Part shown: positions 23,354 through 31,262 of the stretch, one piece after another | How positions within the stretch are numbered: the stretch's first letter is position 1 | How the letters are laid out: each line of letters begins with the position of its first letter | Assembly (NCBI GenBank): GCA_003599575.1 | Contig: QZKV01000192.1 | Location: 1-32,859 of the forward strand | Direction of reading: 5' to 3' | Length of the DNA stretch: 32,859 nt | Source of the DNA: Desulfobacteraceae bacterium | GTDB taxonomy: Bacteria; Desulfobacterota; Desulfobacteria; Desulfobacterales; Desulfosarcinaceae | The notes under the pieces: model-generated | Seen by the model: only the letters and a program-made list of their open reading frames with translations | Told to the model about the DNA's origin: nothing | Database searches by the model: none | Translations under genes and position numbers: made by a program

Positions 23354-24625
23354 TTGTCATCACGAACTCCCCCCTCCGGCGTGTGTGACGAGGCGACTGC
23401 TTCAGTGCCCCCCTTAAAGCTATTTTACACCCCAGCTTCTTTAAAAACTGCCGCCTTTGCGCCATTTGAGTGCTGCGTGGGGCAACCGCCCCTATCCATC
23501 ACTCCGGCAAGTCCGCAATGGTCAATGCCCCTTCCCTCCGAACGTTCAACGTCCCTGACGGCCGACACCGGCGGTGCAGCGGTTATTACCTACGGGGATT
23601 ACTTCACGGCCGTGTGCGATTACCTGTCCCAACAGCACATGGCAGCGCCGCGCGCGGCGGCCGCCCGGCTCCTCGGCAACCCTGTTTCCTTGGAGCGCTT
23701 CACCTCAATCCGTATACATCTGATCAAGCATGGCGCCTTTTACCACCCGGCCCTGGTCACTCTGAAACTGGACCGGATCTGCATTCCATGGGCGCTGAAT
23801 GTGGCCGTCAGCACGCAGGGCCGCAAGCAATTGTCGGTCGAAGTCGAAAGCCTGCGCAAGCTCAACCGCGAGTTTCCGGAAAAGTGGGTTCCGCAAATTT
23901 ACCATTCAGGCAGCGGATGCGCTCCGGGCCATCCCCCTATTCCCATGTTCAGCAGCCAATGGTTCACTGGTTTTCATGAGCTCCATCGCTGCGCTGCGGA
24001 TACACCGGCGCAACAGCAGTGGCAGGTCTGGGATAGCGATCATGGGCCATGGCGTCTTGACCGCGCGCAGGTGGCCGACTTCTATCGTCAGGCCCTCTAT
24101 ATCCTGACCTGCTATTTCGATCCGCATACCTTGAATGCCATTTTAGACTGGCATCATGCCGCCGGCGATTTCATCGTTCAAAAAAACGGCCCGGGGCTCG
24201 AGGTGCGCCTGATCACGGTGCGTCGCTATGCGCGGCTGTTCCACCTGCATGCCCATGAAGCCATCGATTTGGAATTTTTGATGGATGCATGGGCGGTTTT
24301 TTTGATGCGCACGTCATTGTGGATGCGGCTCGATCGCCTGGACGGCGTGGGCGAACTGGTCTGGGCGGATGACCAAACCGTGGCGCCCATGTGGCAAGGC
24401 TTCGTGCAAGGGATCCGGCGCGTGGCACAACGCAACGCCTTTCCGGAAGCATTCATCGAAGCTGCCATGGGTTATCTTGCCGGCCATAGCGCCGAAACTT
24501 GGATGGATCTGGGCTCTGAAATCATAGAGCGCTTTCCGGCAGGTCTTCCGGAAGCTGTTCTCATGAAGCGCAACCTGGGCCGGCATGCCGCCCGATTGGC
24601 ATCTTTGATCCGAGGGCGCTCCTGA
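23354..24625 (+). CDS. conserved-looking protein of unknown function, possibly kinase-like fold
   Basis: A frame of up to 423 codons that I do not recognise. It starts with TTG directly after the TAA of the TPR gene; GTG at codons 10 and 18 and ATG at codon 58 (23525) are alternatives, and no start has a good ribosome site. The first 70 residues are Pro/Ser/Ala-rich and probably poorly ordered. From about 75 the protein looks globular. EVESLRKLNREFPEKWVPQI (about 157-176) followed by MFSSQWFTGFHEL, and later DWHHAAGDFIVQ, faintly recall the alpha-C helix, hinge and catalytic loop of protein-kinase-like or aminoglycoside-phosphotransferase folds. The usual metal-binding Asp-Phe-Gly-type motif is not clear, so it could be a pseudokinase or unrelated. 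No membrane segment is seen. Confidence 0.7.
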   Translation: MSSRTPPSGVCDEATASVPPLKLFYTPASLKTAAFAPFECCVGQPPLSITPASPQWSMPLPSERSTSLTADTGGAAVITYGDYFTAVCDYLSQQHMAAPRAAAARLLGNPVSLERFTSIRIHLIKHGAFYHPALVTLKLDRICIPWALNVAVSTQGRKQLSVEVESLRKLNREFPEKWVPQIYHSGSGCAPGHPPIPMFSSQWFTGFHELHRCAADTPAQQQWQVWDSDHGPWRLDRAQVADFYRQALYILTCYFDPHTLNAILDWHHAAGDFIVQKNGPGLEVRLITVRRYARLFHLHAHEAIDLEFLMDAWAVFLMRTSLWMRLDRLDGVGELVWADDQTVAPMWQGFVQGIRRVAQRNAFPEAFIEAAMGYLAGHSAETWMDLGSEIIERFPAGLPEAVLMKRNLGRHAARLASLIRGRS

Positions 24626-24683
24626 GTGGCTGTGCAGGACCGTTCAGACATGCTTGCACCGGTCTTCGCGAGGGGCTTTTTTA

Positions 24684-24712
24684 TTGACAAGGGCGGTGAA
24701 TCTCTTTATATG
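24684..24712 (+). promoter_or_regulatory. candidate sigma70 promoter of the dsrABDN operon
   Basis: TTGACA at 24684-24689 is a perfect -35 box. With a 17-base spacer it is followed by TATATG (24707-24712), a four-of-six -10 box. Transcription would start near 24719, giving a dsrA leader of about 160 bases. Confidence 0.55.
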
Positions 24713-24800
24713 ACCATCCTTTAATACATGAAAATTACCCGGGTTTGCGGTTTGTCATCCGATTTCAAATAGAGAATGAAAATTGAGATCCAAGAATCGA

Positions 24801-24810
24801 GAGGAGGTGA
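24801..24810 (+). promoter_or_regulatory. extended Shine-Dalgarno-like sequence in the dsrA leader without a start codon
   Basis: GAGGAGGTGA at 24801-24810 is an almost complete complement of the 16S rRNA 3' end, yet no ATG, GTG or TTG follows at a usable distance. The true dsrA ribosome site is GGAGG six bases before the ATG at 24881. The upstream copy may be a ribosome standby site, a leader-peptide remnant or a regulatory decoy. Confidence 0.5.
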
Positions 24811-24880
24811 CATTTTAAAGTCTGCCTTATTGCATTTGAGTCGCTACACGATTCGTTTAATAACCGAATGGAGGTAAAAA

Positions 24881-26197
24881 ATGGCAAAACACGAAACCCC
24901 GATGTTGGACCAGCTTAAATCCGGGCCGTGGCCTAGCTTTGTGGATGATTTGCAGCAGCTGGCCAAAAAACGGGCCACAAACAAAGAGGGCGTCGAATTT
25001 CAGGTGCCCACAGACGTCGTCGAGGATCTCTTGGGCATCCTGGAGCTCTCTTACAAACACGGCCGGACCCACTGGAAGCACGGCGGTATCGTGGGCGTGT
25101 TCGGCTATGGCGGCGGCGTTATCGGCCGTTACTGCGATCAGCCCCAGCAGTTTCCCGGCGTTGCGCACTTTCACACCATGCGCGTCGCCCAGCCCGGCGG
25201 AAAATTCTACACCACCGAATTTCTGCGCCAGCTCTGTGATGTATGGGATATGCGCGGCAGCGGCATCACCAACATGCATGGTTCGACCGGGGATATCATT
25301 CTGCTGGGCACCACTACCCCCCAGCTGGAAGAGATCTTTTTCGAGCTGACCCACAACATGAATCAGGACCTGGGCGGCTCGGGCTCCAACCTGCGCACCC
25401 CGGCGGACTGCATCGGCCAGGCGCGTTGCGAATACGCCTGCTACGACACGCAGGATCTTTGCTACGACCTGACCCAGCAATACCAGGACGAACTGCATCG
25501 TCCGGCCTTCCCCTACAAATTTAAATTCAAGTTCGACGGCTGTCCCAACTGCTGCGTGGCCTCCATCGCCCGCTCCGACATGTCCTTCATTGGCACCTGG
25601 AAAGACGACATCAAGATCGACCAGGAAGCGGTGCAGGCTTATATCGGCGGCGAGCTGGCCCCCAATGCCGGCGCCCACTCCGGACGCAACTGGGGCAAGT
25701 TCGACATTCAAAAAGAGGTCATCGGCCGATGCCCCACCCAGTGTATGGCCATGGACGCTAAAAAATTGAAAATCGATAACCGCGAGTGCACCCGCTGCAT
25801 GCACTGTATCAACGTCATGCCGCGTGCCCTGCACATCGGTGATGAACGCGGGCTGTCGGTTCTTGCCGGCGCCAAGGCCCCGATTCTGGACGGTGCTCAG
25901 ATGGGTACACTGATCGTTCCCTTCATCGAAGCTGAAGCGCCTTACACCAAGCTCAAGGAAGAAGTGATCGAACCGATCTGGGATTGGTGGATGGAAGAGG
26001 GCAAGAACCGCGAACGTCTGGGCGAGCTGATGAAACGCCAGGGCCTGCAGAAAGTGATCGAAATCCTTGGTGTGGATCCTGATCCGCGCATGGTGCAGGA
26101 ACCGCGTTCCAACCCCTACATCTTCTGGAAAGAAGAAGAGGTCGAGGGCGGTTTCGAGCGTGACATTACTGAGTTCAGAAAATATCATCAGAGATAG
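24881..26197 (+). CDS. dsrA: dissimilatory sulfite reductase alpha subunit
   Basis: A 438-residue DsrA, which with DsrB forms the cytoplasmic alpha2beta2 enzyme that reduces sulfite to the DsrC trisulfide and sulfide. Siroheme and the coupled [4Fe-4S] cluster are held by Cys177 and Cys183 (DCIGQARCEY) and by Cys221 and Cys225 (DGCPNCCVAS), the numbering known from Archaeoglobus DsrA. An inserted ferredoxin domain supplies Cys284 (RCPTQC) and Cys303, Cys306 and Cys309 (ECTRCMHC). Length and cysteine pattern are those of the reductive bacterial type. GGAGG precedes the ATG by six bases. A promoter candidate is about 170 bases upstream, and dsrB begins 11 bases after its stop. Confidence 0.98.
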   Translation: MAKHETPMLDQLKSGPWPSFVDDLQQLAKKRATNKEGVEFQVPTDVVEDLLGILELSYKHGRTHWKHGGIVGVFGYGGGVIGRYCDQPQQFPGVAHFHTMRVAQPGGKFYTTEFLRQLCDVWDMRGSGITNMHGSTGDIILLGTTTPQLEEIFFELTHNMNQDLGGSGSNLRTPADCIGQARCEYACYDTQDLCYDLTQQYQDELHRPAFPYKFKFKFDGCPNCCVASIARSDMSFIGTWKDDIKIDQEAVQAYIGGELAPNAGAHSGRNWGKFDIQKEVIGRCPTQCMAMDAKKLKIDNRECTRCMHCINVMPRALHIGDERGLSVLAGAKAPILDGAQMGTLIVPFIEAEAPYTKLKEEVIEPIWDWWMEEGKNRERLGELMKRQGLQKVIEILGVDPDPRMVQEPRSNPYIFWKEEEVEGGFERDITEFRKYHQR

Positions 26198-26208
26198 GAG
26201 GGCACACC

Positions 26209-27354
26209 ATGGCTTTTATTTCTTCAGGATACAATCCGGAAAAACCGATGGAAAACCGGATTACCGATATCGGGCCGCGTAAATACGACGAATTTTATCC
26301 GCCCGTCATCGCCAAGAACAAGGGACAATGGCTCTACCATGAGATCCTGCAGCCGGGTGTGTTGGTCCATGTGGCCAAATCCGGCGACGAAGTGTACACC
26401 GTGCGCTGCGGCGGCGCCCGCCTGATGACCACGATGCTGATCCGTGAAATCTGCGAAATCGCCGACAAGCATTGCGGTGGTTATGTGCGTTGGACCACGC
26501 GCAACAACGTCGAATTTATGCTCGATAAAAAAGCCAATCTGAAACCGCTGCTGGACGACCTGGCGGGCCGCAAATTTCCCGGCGGATCCTTCAAGTTCCC
26601 GATCGGCGGGACCGGCGCCGGTGTGTCCAATATCGTGCATACCCAGGGTTGGATTCACTGTCATACCCCGGCCACCGATGCTTCCGGACCGGTCAAGGCT
26701 GTTATGGATGAGGTTTTTGCCGAATTTCAGGGCCATAACATGCCGGCTCCGGTGCGCGTTTCATTGGCCTGCTGCCTGAACATGTGCGGCGCCGTGCATT
26801 GCTCGGATATCGCCATTCTGGGCTATCACCGCAAACCGCCCATGCTCGATCATGAGTACCTGGACAAGATGTGCGAAATTCCATTGGCCATTGCGGCCTG
26901 CCCCACCGCCGCCATCAAACCGGCCAAGGTGGAAATCAACGGCCAGAAACTCAATTCGGTGGCCGTGAACAACGAGCGCTGCATGTTCTGCGGCAACTGC
27001 TACACCATGTGCCCCTCCATGCCCCTGGCGGACAAAGAGGGCGACGGAATCGTCATCATGGCCGGCGGCAAGGTGTCCAACCGCCTCAGTGCGCCGAAGT
27101 TCTCCAAGGTGGTCGTGGCTTTCATTCCCAACGAAGCGCCGCGTTGGCCGACCACCTCCAAAGTGATCAAGAACATGATCGAAGTATATGCCAAAGATGC
27201 CCATAAATATGAGCGTTTGGGCGATTGGGCCGAAAGAATCGGTTGGGAGCGCTTCTTCGAAAAATGTGAAATCGATTTCACGCATCACCTGATCGATGAT
27301 TTCCGTGATCCGGCGTATTACACCTGGCGCCAGACCACTCAATTCAAGTTCTAA
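26209..27354 (+). CDS. dsrB: dissimilatory sulfite reductase beta subunit
   Basis: A 381-residue DsrB, paralogue and partner of DsrA. Cys151 (IHCHTPATD), the Cys188-Cys189/Cys193 group (SLACCLNMCG) and Cys198 (VHCSD) bind the siroheme-side cluster. The ferredoxin domain contributes Cys231 (AACPTAAI) and Cys258, Cys261 and Cys264 (RCMFCGNCYTMCP). The C-terminal WERFFEKCEIDFTHHLIDDF segment is typical. In the beta subunit the siroheme is the catalytically active one in bacterial enzymes studied so far. AGGAGG lies just upstream of the ATG. dsrA and dsrB are separated by 11 bases and are clearly co-transcribed. A strong hairpin follows its stop. Confidence 0.98.
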   Translation: MAFISSGYNPEKPMENRITDIGPRKYDEFYPPVIAKNKGQWLYHEILQPGVLVHVAKSGDEVYTVRCGGARLMTTMLIREICEIADKHCGGYVRWTTRNNVEFMLDKKANLKPLLDDLAGRKFPGGSFKFPIGGTGAGVSNIVHTQGWIHCHTPATDASGPVKAVMDEVFAEFQGHNMPAPVRVSLACCLNMCGAVHCSDIAILGYHRKPPMLDHEYLDKMCEIPLAIAACPTAAIKPAKVEINGQKLNSVAVNNERCMFCGNCYTMCPSMPLADKEGDGIVIMAGGKVSNRLSAPKFSKVVVAFIPNEAPRWPTTSKVIKNMIEVYAKDAHKYERLGDWAERIGWERFFEKCEIDFTHHLIDDFRDPAYYTWRQTTQFKF

Positions 27355-27392
27355 GCCTTTTTAATGTCAGAAGATAAATCAATATGAAATCC

Positions 27393-27415
27393 GCAGGGGG
27401 CGTTTCGCCCCCTGC
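27393..27415 (+). other. GC-rich hairpin between dsrB and dsrD
   Basis: A perfect 10-base stem, GCAGGGGGCG (27393-27402) and CGCCCCCTGC (27406-27415), closes a TTT loop. There is no T-tract after it. It sits in the 89-base dsrB-dsrD gap. A stable hairpin without U-run is better explained as an mRNA 3'-end protector or processing site separating dsrAB from dsrD than as a full terminator, which would cut off dsrD and dsrN. Confidence 0.75.
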
Positions 27416-27443
27416 AGCCCTTGTACGAAAGGGGACTCCGGTT

Positions 27444-27683
27444 ATGGAATACGAAGAGGCAAAACAGAAGATTCTGGAAGAACTTACCAAGAAGCTGAAG
27501 ACCAAATCCAAGTTCTACTTCAACGACCTGGCCAAGATCATCGAGTTAAAACCGCGCGACGCCAAAAAAATCGTCAACAAGATGGTCGAAGAAGGCGCGC
27601 TTGAGTATTGGTCCAGCGGCAGCACCTCCATGTATGGGATGCCGGGCACCGGCAAACAGGCCCACACTGAAGGTGAAGATTAA
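27444..27683 (+). CDS. dsrD: DsrD, allosteric activator of DsrAB
   Basis: A 79-residue winged-helix protein of the usual DsrD length (about 78). The helix KFYFNDLAKIIELKPRDAKK (about 23-42) and the wing with LEYWSSGSTSMYGMPG (53-68) match the family. Despite its DNA-binding-like fold, DsrD has been reported to bind DsrAB and increase sulfite reduction. It is diagnostic for the reductive, not oxidative, dsr pathway. AAAGGGG about nine bases upstream of the ATG selects this start; the open frame begins 20 codons earlier, inside the hairpin region. The gene lies 89 bases after dsrB. Confidence 0.97.
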   Translation: MEYEEAKQKILEELTKKLKTKSKFYFNDLAKIIELKPRDAKKIVNKMVEEGALEYWSSGSTSMYGMPGTGKQAHTEGED

Positions 27684-27713
27684 TCGTTTGCCCGGCTTCT
27701 CCCGATTAGGTCT

Positions 27714-29195
27714 TTGATACAGGCGCCAACCGAGCATTCGCCCGCCCGCTGCCCGGGCATTGTCATCGCCGCATTGCGCGGCGGGTCGGGCAAAACGATC
27801 TTTTCCGTCGGCATTATCGCTGCATTACGGAATCGAGGTGCTACAGTTGCGCCCTTTAAAAAAGGACCCGACTATATCGATGCCGGCTGGCTGGCTTTGG
27901 CCGCCGGCCGGCCTTGTTATAACCTGGATACCTTCCTGATCGAAGCCCCCACTATTTGCAAATCCTACCACAGGCACACCCAGGGGATCGATTTCGCCCT
28001 GATCGAAGGCAACCGGGGGCTTTACGACTGCATCAACACCGAGGGGCAGACCTCCACTGCGGAATTGGCCAAATTGCTCGATCTGCCGGTCCTTCTCTGC
28101 ATCGATGGCACCAAAACCACGCGCACGATGGCGGCGGTGGTGTCCGGATGCGCCCGGTTCGATCCGGCTCTGCGCATCCGGGGCGTTGTGCTCAACCACG
28201 TGGCCGGTGCGCGCCATGAACGTATCCTGCGCGACAGCATCGAACAATATTGCGGTATTCCCGTGCTCGGCGCGGTTCCCAAGCTGCGCAAGCAGAGCCT
28301 GCCCGAACGCCACATGGGCTTGGTGCCCACGTACGAACACCAGTGGGCCCAGGATGCGGTCGGCACAATTGCCGAATTGGCCGAAAAGTACATCGATTTG
28401 ACGGCGCTCATGTCTGCGGCCGAAGTTCGGCTGAAAGCCCGGCCGCCCGGGGTTTTGATCCCGTCCGGGGATCGGCCTGCCTCTGACAAAAGACCGCTGC
28501 CGGATGCGCAAGCGATGCCGGCCCGCCCGCGCATCGGCATCATCCGTGATTCCGCTTTTCAGTTTTACTATCCTGAAAACCTGGAAGCCCTGGTGCACGC
28601 CGGCGCCGATTTGGTGGTGACCAGCCCCCTTTATGAAGACCAGCTGCCGGATGTGGACGCCCTTTACATCGGCGGCGGATTTCCCGAAACCCATGCCGCG
28701 CGCCTTTCCAGGAATATCACTTACCGCGAACAAATCCGGCGCCTGGCCGAAGATGGATTGCCCATTTATGCCGAATGCGGCGGGCTGATGTATCTGGGAC
28801 GATCGCTGGTGTTGGAAGAGGGCACGTTTCCCATGGCGGGTGTTTTGGGCGTGTCGTTCGGGTTTTCAAAGAAGCCCCAGGGTCACGGCTACACCATCGT
28901 GCAAATCGACCGGCCCAATCCCTTTTTCGAGGTCGGCCGCACCATCAAGGGACACGAGTTTCACTATTCCAGCGTGCTCGCCCTGGAAGCCGATCTGGAT
29001 GCTACGGCCTTTGCCGTCGAACGCGGCAGCGGCTTGAAAGACGGGCGCGACGGATTATGCCGCAACAACGTGCTGGCCACTTATACCCACATTCATGCGT
29101 TGGGCACGCCCCTGTGGGCTCCGGCCATGGTGGCTCGGGCGCGGGCCTACCGCGATTCTCAAGACAGGCCGACCCAGGCCAAAGATCCGCACTGA
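27714..29195 (+). CDS. dsrN: DsrN, siroheme amidase (cobyrinate a,c-diamide synthase family)
   Basis: A 493-residue CbiA/CobB-type glutamine-dependent amidotransferase. The N-terminal ATPase half has the P-loop LRGGSGKT (21-28) and PFKKGPDYIDAGW (47-59). The C-terminal class I glutaminase half has nucleophile Cys355 in YAECGGLMYLG and KGHEFHYS (412-419). In cobalamin synthesis the family amidates cobyrinate a and c. Next to dsrABD the usual assignment is DsrN, which converts siroheme to the amidated form found in DsrAB. Position 30 bases after dsrD favours this. The start is TTG at 27714 (AGG five to six bases upstream) because no ATG precedes the first conserved strand. A cobalamin role cannot be excluded, since both use the same chemistry. 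Confidence 0.85.
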   Translation: MIQAPTEHSPARCPGIVIAALRGGSGKTIFSVGIIAALRNRGATVAPFKKGPDYIDAGWLALAAGRPCYNLDTFLIEAPTICKSYHRHTQGIDFALIEGNRGLYDCINTEGQTSTAELAKLLDLPVLLCIDGTKTTRTMAAVVSGCARFDPALRIRGVVLNHVAGARHERILRDSIEQYCGIPVLGAVPKLRKQSLPERHMGLVPTYEHQWAQDAVGTIAELAEKYIDLTALMSAAEVRLKARPPGVLIPSGDRPASDKRPLPDAQAMPARPRIGIIRDSAFQFYYPENLEALVHAGADLVVTSPLYEDQLPDVDALYIGGGFPETHAARLSRNITYREQIRRLAEDGLPIYAECGGLMYLGRSLVLEEGTFPMAGVLGVSFGFSKKPQGHGYTIVQIDRPNPFFEVGRTIKGHEFHYSSVLALEADLDATAFAVERGSGLKDGRDGLCRNNVLATYTHIHALGTPLWAPAMVARARAYRDSQDRPTQAKDPH

Positions 29196-29335
29196 AAAAT
29201 GCCTGTATTCTTCAAAAAGGGCTTTTTCCCGAGGGCATCCGTTATCGTCTCAGGTTGCTTGAGCCTCCCATCAAAGCGATTTCCCCTGCCTTTGCAGAGT
29301 TCCAAGGGCGCCCGTTAACCATATTAAAAAACCTA

Positions 29336-29365
29336 TTGACAATGTTCCGCCTGCGTCTTAATAAT
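29336..29365 (+). promoter_or_regulatory. sigma70 promoter of the metY riboswitch transcript
   Basis: TTGACA at 29336-29341 is a perfect -35. With an 18-base spacer the -10 reads AATAAT (29360-29365), five of six matches. The predicted start near 29372 lies just before helix P1 of the riboswitch. Confidence 0.6.
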
Positions 29366-29377
29366 CCTGTCAACATA

Positions 29378-29470
29378 TTCATGGTGAGTGGCGCGAGGGA
29401 TCTGGCCTGACGACCGCCCGGCAACCTGACCATCAAGGTGCCAAATCCAGCCCGCAAGGGAAAACATGAG
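29378..29470 (+). ncRNA. SAM-I (S-box) riboswitch aptamer
   Basis: P1 is TTCATG (29378-29383) with CATGAG (29465-29470). Within it are the S-box core segments GAGGGATCTGGCC (29395-29407), CCCGGCAACC (29417-29426), the P3 hairpin ACCT/AGGT, GGTGCCAAATCC, and P4 as CCC-GCAA-GGG with a GNRA loop. S-adenosylmethionine binding would stabilise P1. It lies about 230 bases upstream of metY, as expected for methionine-gene control. Confidence 0.87.
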
Positions 29471-29522
29471 GTCTCGGCGACAACGTGGATCCGGTGACCT
29501 CTCGTGTGCGAGAGGTTTTTTT
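29468..29522 (+). terminator. riboswitch expression platform: antiterminator and intrinsic terminator
   Basis: The terminator stem is CCTCTCG (29498-29504) with CGAGAGG (29509-29515), loop TGTG, then seven T (29516-29522). The competing antiterminator pairs GAGGTC (29468-29473) with GACCTC (29496-29501). Its left arm overlaps the P1 3' strand and its right arm overlaps the terminator. SAM-bound P1 therefore leaves the terminator free, turning metY off when SAM is plentiful. Confidence 0.85.
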
Positions 29523-29695
29523 ATGGAAAGCAGGTTCGATTCAGCAGCAACGCAAGTGGGTTTCCCCATCTTTTATGGCCGCGCATCTCTTTTATCCATC
29601 CTGCCGTCATCGCTAAAATCAGCCTTCCAGAGTTGCTTCCATACCGGTTTCGCCTCCTCTTGCGGGAGCCTAAACCACAAAAAGGAGAATTGTGC

Positions 29696-30988
29696 ATGAA
29701 CGATGTGTTAAAAGGATTCGCAACCCAGGCCATCCACGGCGGGCATACCCCGGACAGCGATACCCATTCACGGGCCGTGCCGCTCTACCAAACCAGCTCT
29801 TACACCTTTGAAGACACGGCGCATGCGGCCGACCTGTTCGGCCTGCGCAAGTTCGGCAACATCTACACCCGTATCATGAATCCGACCACCGCTGTGCTGG
29901 AGCAACGCATGGCCGCTTTGGAAGGCGGTGTGGGGGCACTGGCGACAGCTTCGGGTCAGGCAGCCGAAACTTTGACCATATTGACCCTGGCGCAGTCCGG
30001 AGATGAAATCGTTTCATCGACGGATCTGTACGGGGGTACGGTCAGTCTTTTTAACAACACACTGCCCCGGCTGGGAATATCGGTCCGCTATGTGTCGCCG
30101 GGGGATTTCAACGGCTGGGAGAAGGCCATCACCGATAAAACCAAATGCTTGTTTGTCGAAAGCATCGGCAATCCCAAGTTGGATATCCTCGATATTGAAA
30201 GAATCGCCGCCATCGGTGCAGCCCGCGGCGTCCCCCTGGTGGTGGACAACACGGTGACGACGCCCTACCTGTTGCGGCCTTTCGACCATGGGGCCGCCAT
30301 CGTGGTGCATTCGGCGACCAAATTCATCGGCGGACACGGCACATCGATCGGCGGGATCATCGTCGATTCAGGCAAATTCGACTGGGCTGGATCGGGACGC
30401 TTCGAGGCGTTCCTTGCACCGGATCCAGCTTACCACGGGCTTAAATTTCATGAGACGTTTGGCGCGATGACCTTCATTCTGCGCGCACGGGTGTTGGGGC
30501 TGCGCGATATGGGGGCGGCCATCAGTCCGTTTAACGCCTGGCTTTTTCTGCAGGGCTTGGAAACATTGCATTTGCGCATGGCCCGGCACAGTGAGAACGG
30601 ATTGGCTGTGGCCCGGTGGTTGCAAAAGCACGCCTGTGTGACCTGGGTGCGCTATCCCGGCCTGCCGGATTCACCCACCTATGGGTTGAAAGAAAAATAC
30701 CTGCCCAAAGGGCAAGGCGCGTTGGTGGGCTTTGGCATCCGGGGAGGCAGGCAGGCGGCCGTTCAATTCATTGAAAGATGTCAACTCTTCAGCCACTTGG
30801 CCAATATCGGCGACGCCAAAAGCCTGGTGATCCATCCGGCCTCTACGACCCACGAGCAGTTGAGCGAGGAAGAACAGCGCGCCGCGGGTGTTACGAACGA
30901 TTTTATCCGGCTGAGCGTGGGCCTGGAGGATATCGAAGATATTCTGGCGGACCTGGACCAGGCGCTCAATAAAAGCTGTACTCTGTGA
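29696..30988 (+). CDS. metY: O-acetylhomoserine sulfhydrylase (O-acetylhomoserine aminocarboxypropyltransferase)
   Basis: A 430-residue PLP enzyme of the cystathionine-gamma-synthase fold, matching the usual MetY length. It makes homocysteine from O-acetylhomoserine and sulfide in the cytoplasm. The PLP lysine is Lys209 in HSATKFIGGHGTSIGG. GNIYTRIMNPTTAVLEQRMA (54-73) and LFVESIGNPKLDILDI (152-167) are family signatures, and the insertions are those of MetY rather than MetB. AAGGAG about nine bases upstream selects the ATG at 29696; the frame extends upstream through the riboswitch terminator and is not translated there. Control by the SAM-I riboswitch is direct from sequence. Sulfide supply would come from the Dsr pathway encoded just upstream. 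Confidence 0.95.
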   Translation: MNDVLKGFATQAIHGGHTPDSDTHSRAVPLYQTSSYTFEDTAHAADLFGLRKFGNIYTRIMNPTTAVLEQRMAALEGGVGALATASGQAAETLTILTLAQSGDEIVSSTDLYGGTVSLFNNTLPRLGISVRYVSPGDFNGWEKAITDKTKCLFVESIGNPKLDILDIERIAAIGAARGVPLVVDNTVTTPYLLRPFDHGAAIVVHSATKFIGGHGTSIGGIIVDSGKFDWAGSGRFEAFLAPDPAYHGLKFHETFGAMTFILRARVLGLRDMGAAISPFNAWLFLQGLETLHLRMARHSENGLAVARWLQKHACVTWVRYPGLPDSPTYGLKEKYLPKGQGALVGFGIRGGRQAAVQFIERCQLFSHLANIGDAKSLVIHPASTTHEQLSEEEQRAAGVTNDFIRLSVGLEDIEDILADLDQALNKSCTL

Positions 30989-31100
30989 TGGGTTCGTATT
31001 GGAGCGGACGACTTGTGCCGGCCAGCGGATTTGTTAAGGACCGACTTTAATTTTATTGTTACGACACCAATTCAACCTTAGGGAATGGTATATTTAGTCC

Positions 31101-31153
31101 GGATCGGAGTCGGTATCCAGGGCCGCAATAGGCCCCGATACCGATCCTGATCC
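31101..31153. repeat. hairpin and low-complexity tract between metY and metX
   Basis: TCGGTATC and GATACCGA, then GGGCC and GGCCC, pair around a GCAATA loop. Outer GGATC (31101-31105) and GATCC (31149-31153) arms extend the structure with a few mismatches. The right side runs on into a degenerate six-base pattern (CCGATACCGATCCTGATCCC and onward to about 31180). There is no T-tract. The 274-base metY-metX spacer contains no gene and no second riboswitch that I can see. Confidence 0.6.
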
Positions 31154-31262
31154 CAATTCCGACCCCGGCCCTGACCCAGTGGCCAACAATCCAGCCCACA
31201 CGTTCTCACGGGCAAACGGACACGAGACCAAGGGCTAACAGGTAGAAGAGCCAACGGATGAT

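Noticed and set aside
24626..24683. terminator after the 423-residue gene
   Set aside because: A T-rich stretch follows GGGGC, but only a 5-base stem (GACCG/CGGTC) can be formed and it is not adjacent to the T-run.
27393..27415. intrinsic terminator after dsrB
   Set aside because: The stem is strong but no run of T follows, and dsrD and dsrN downstream are expected to be co-expressed.
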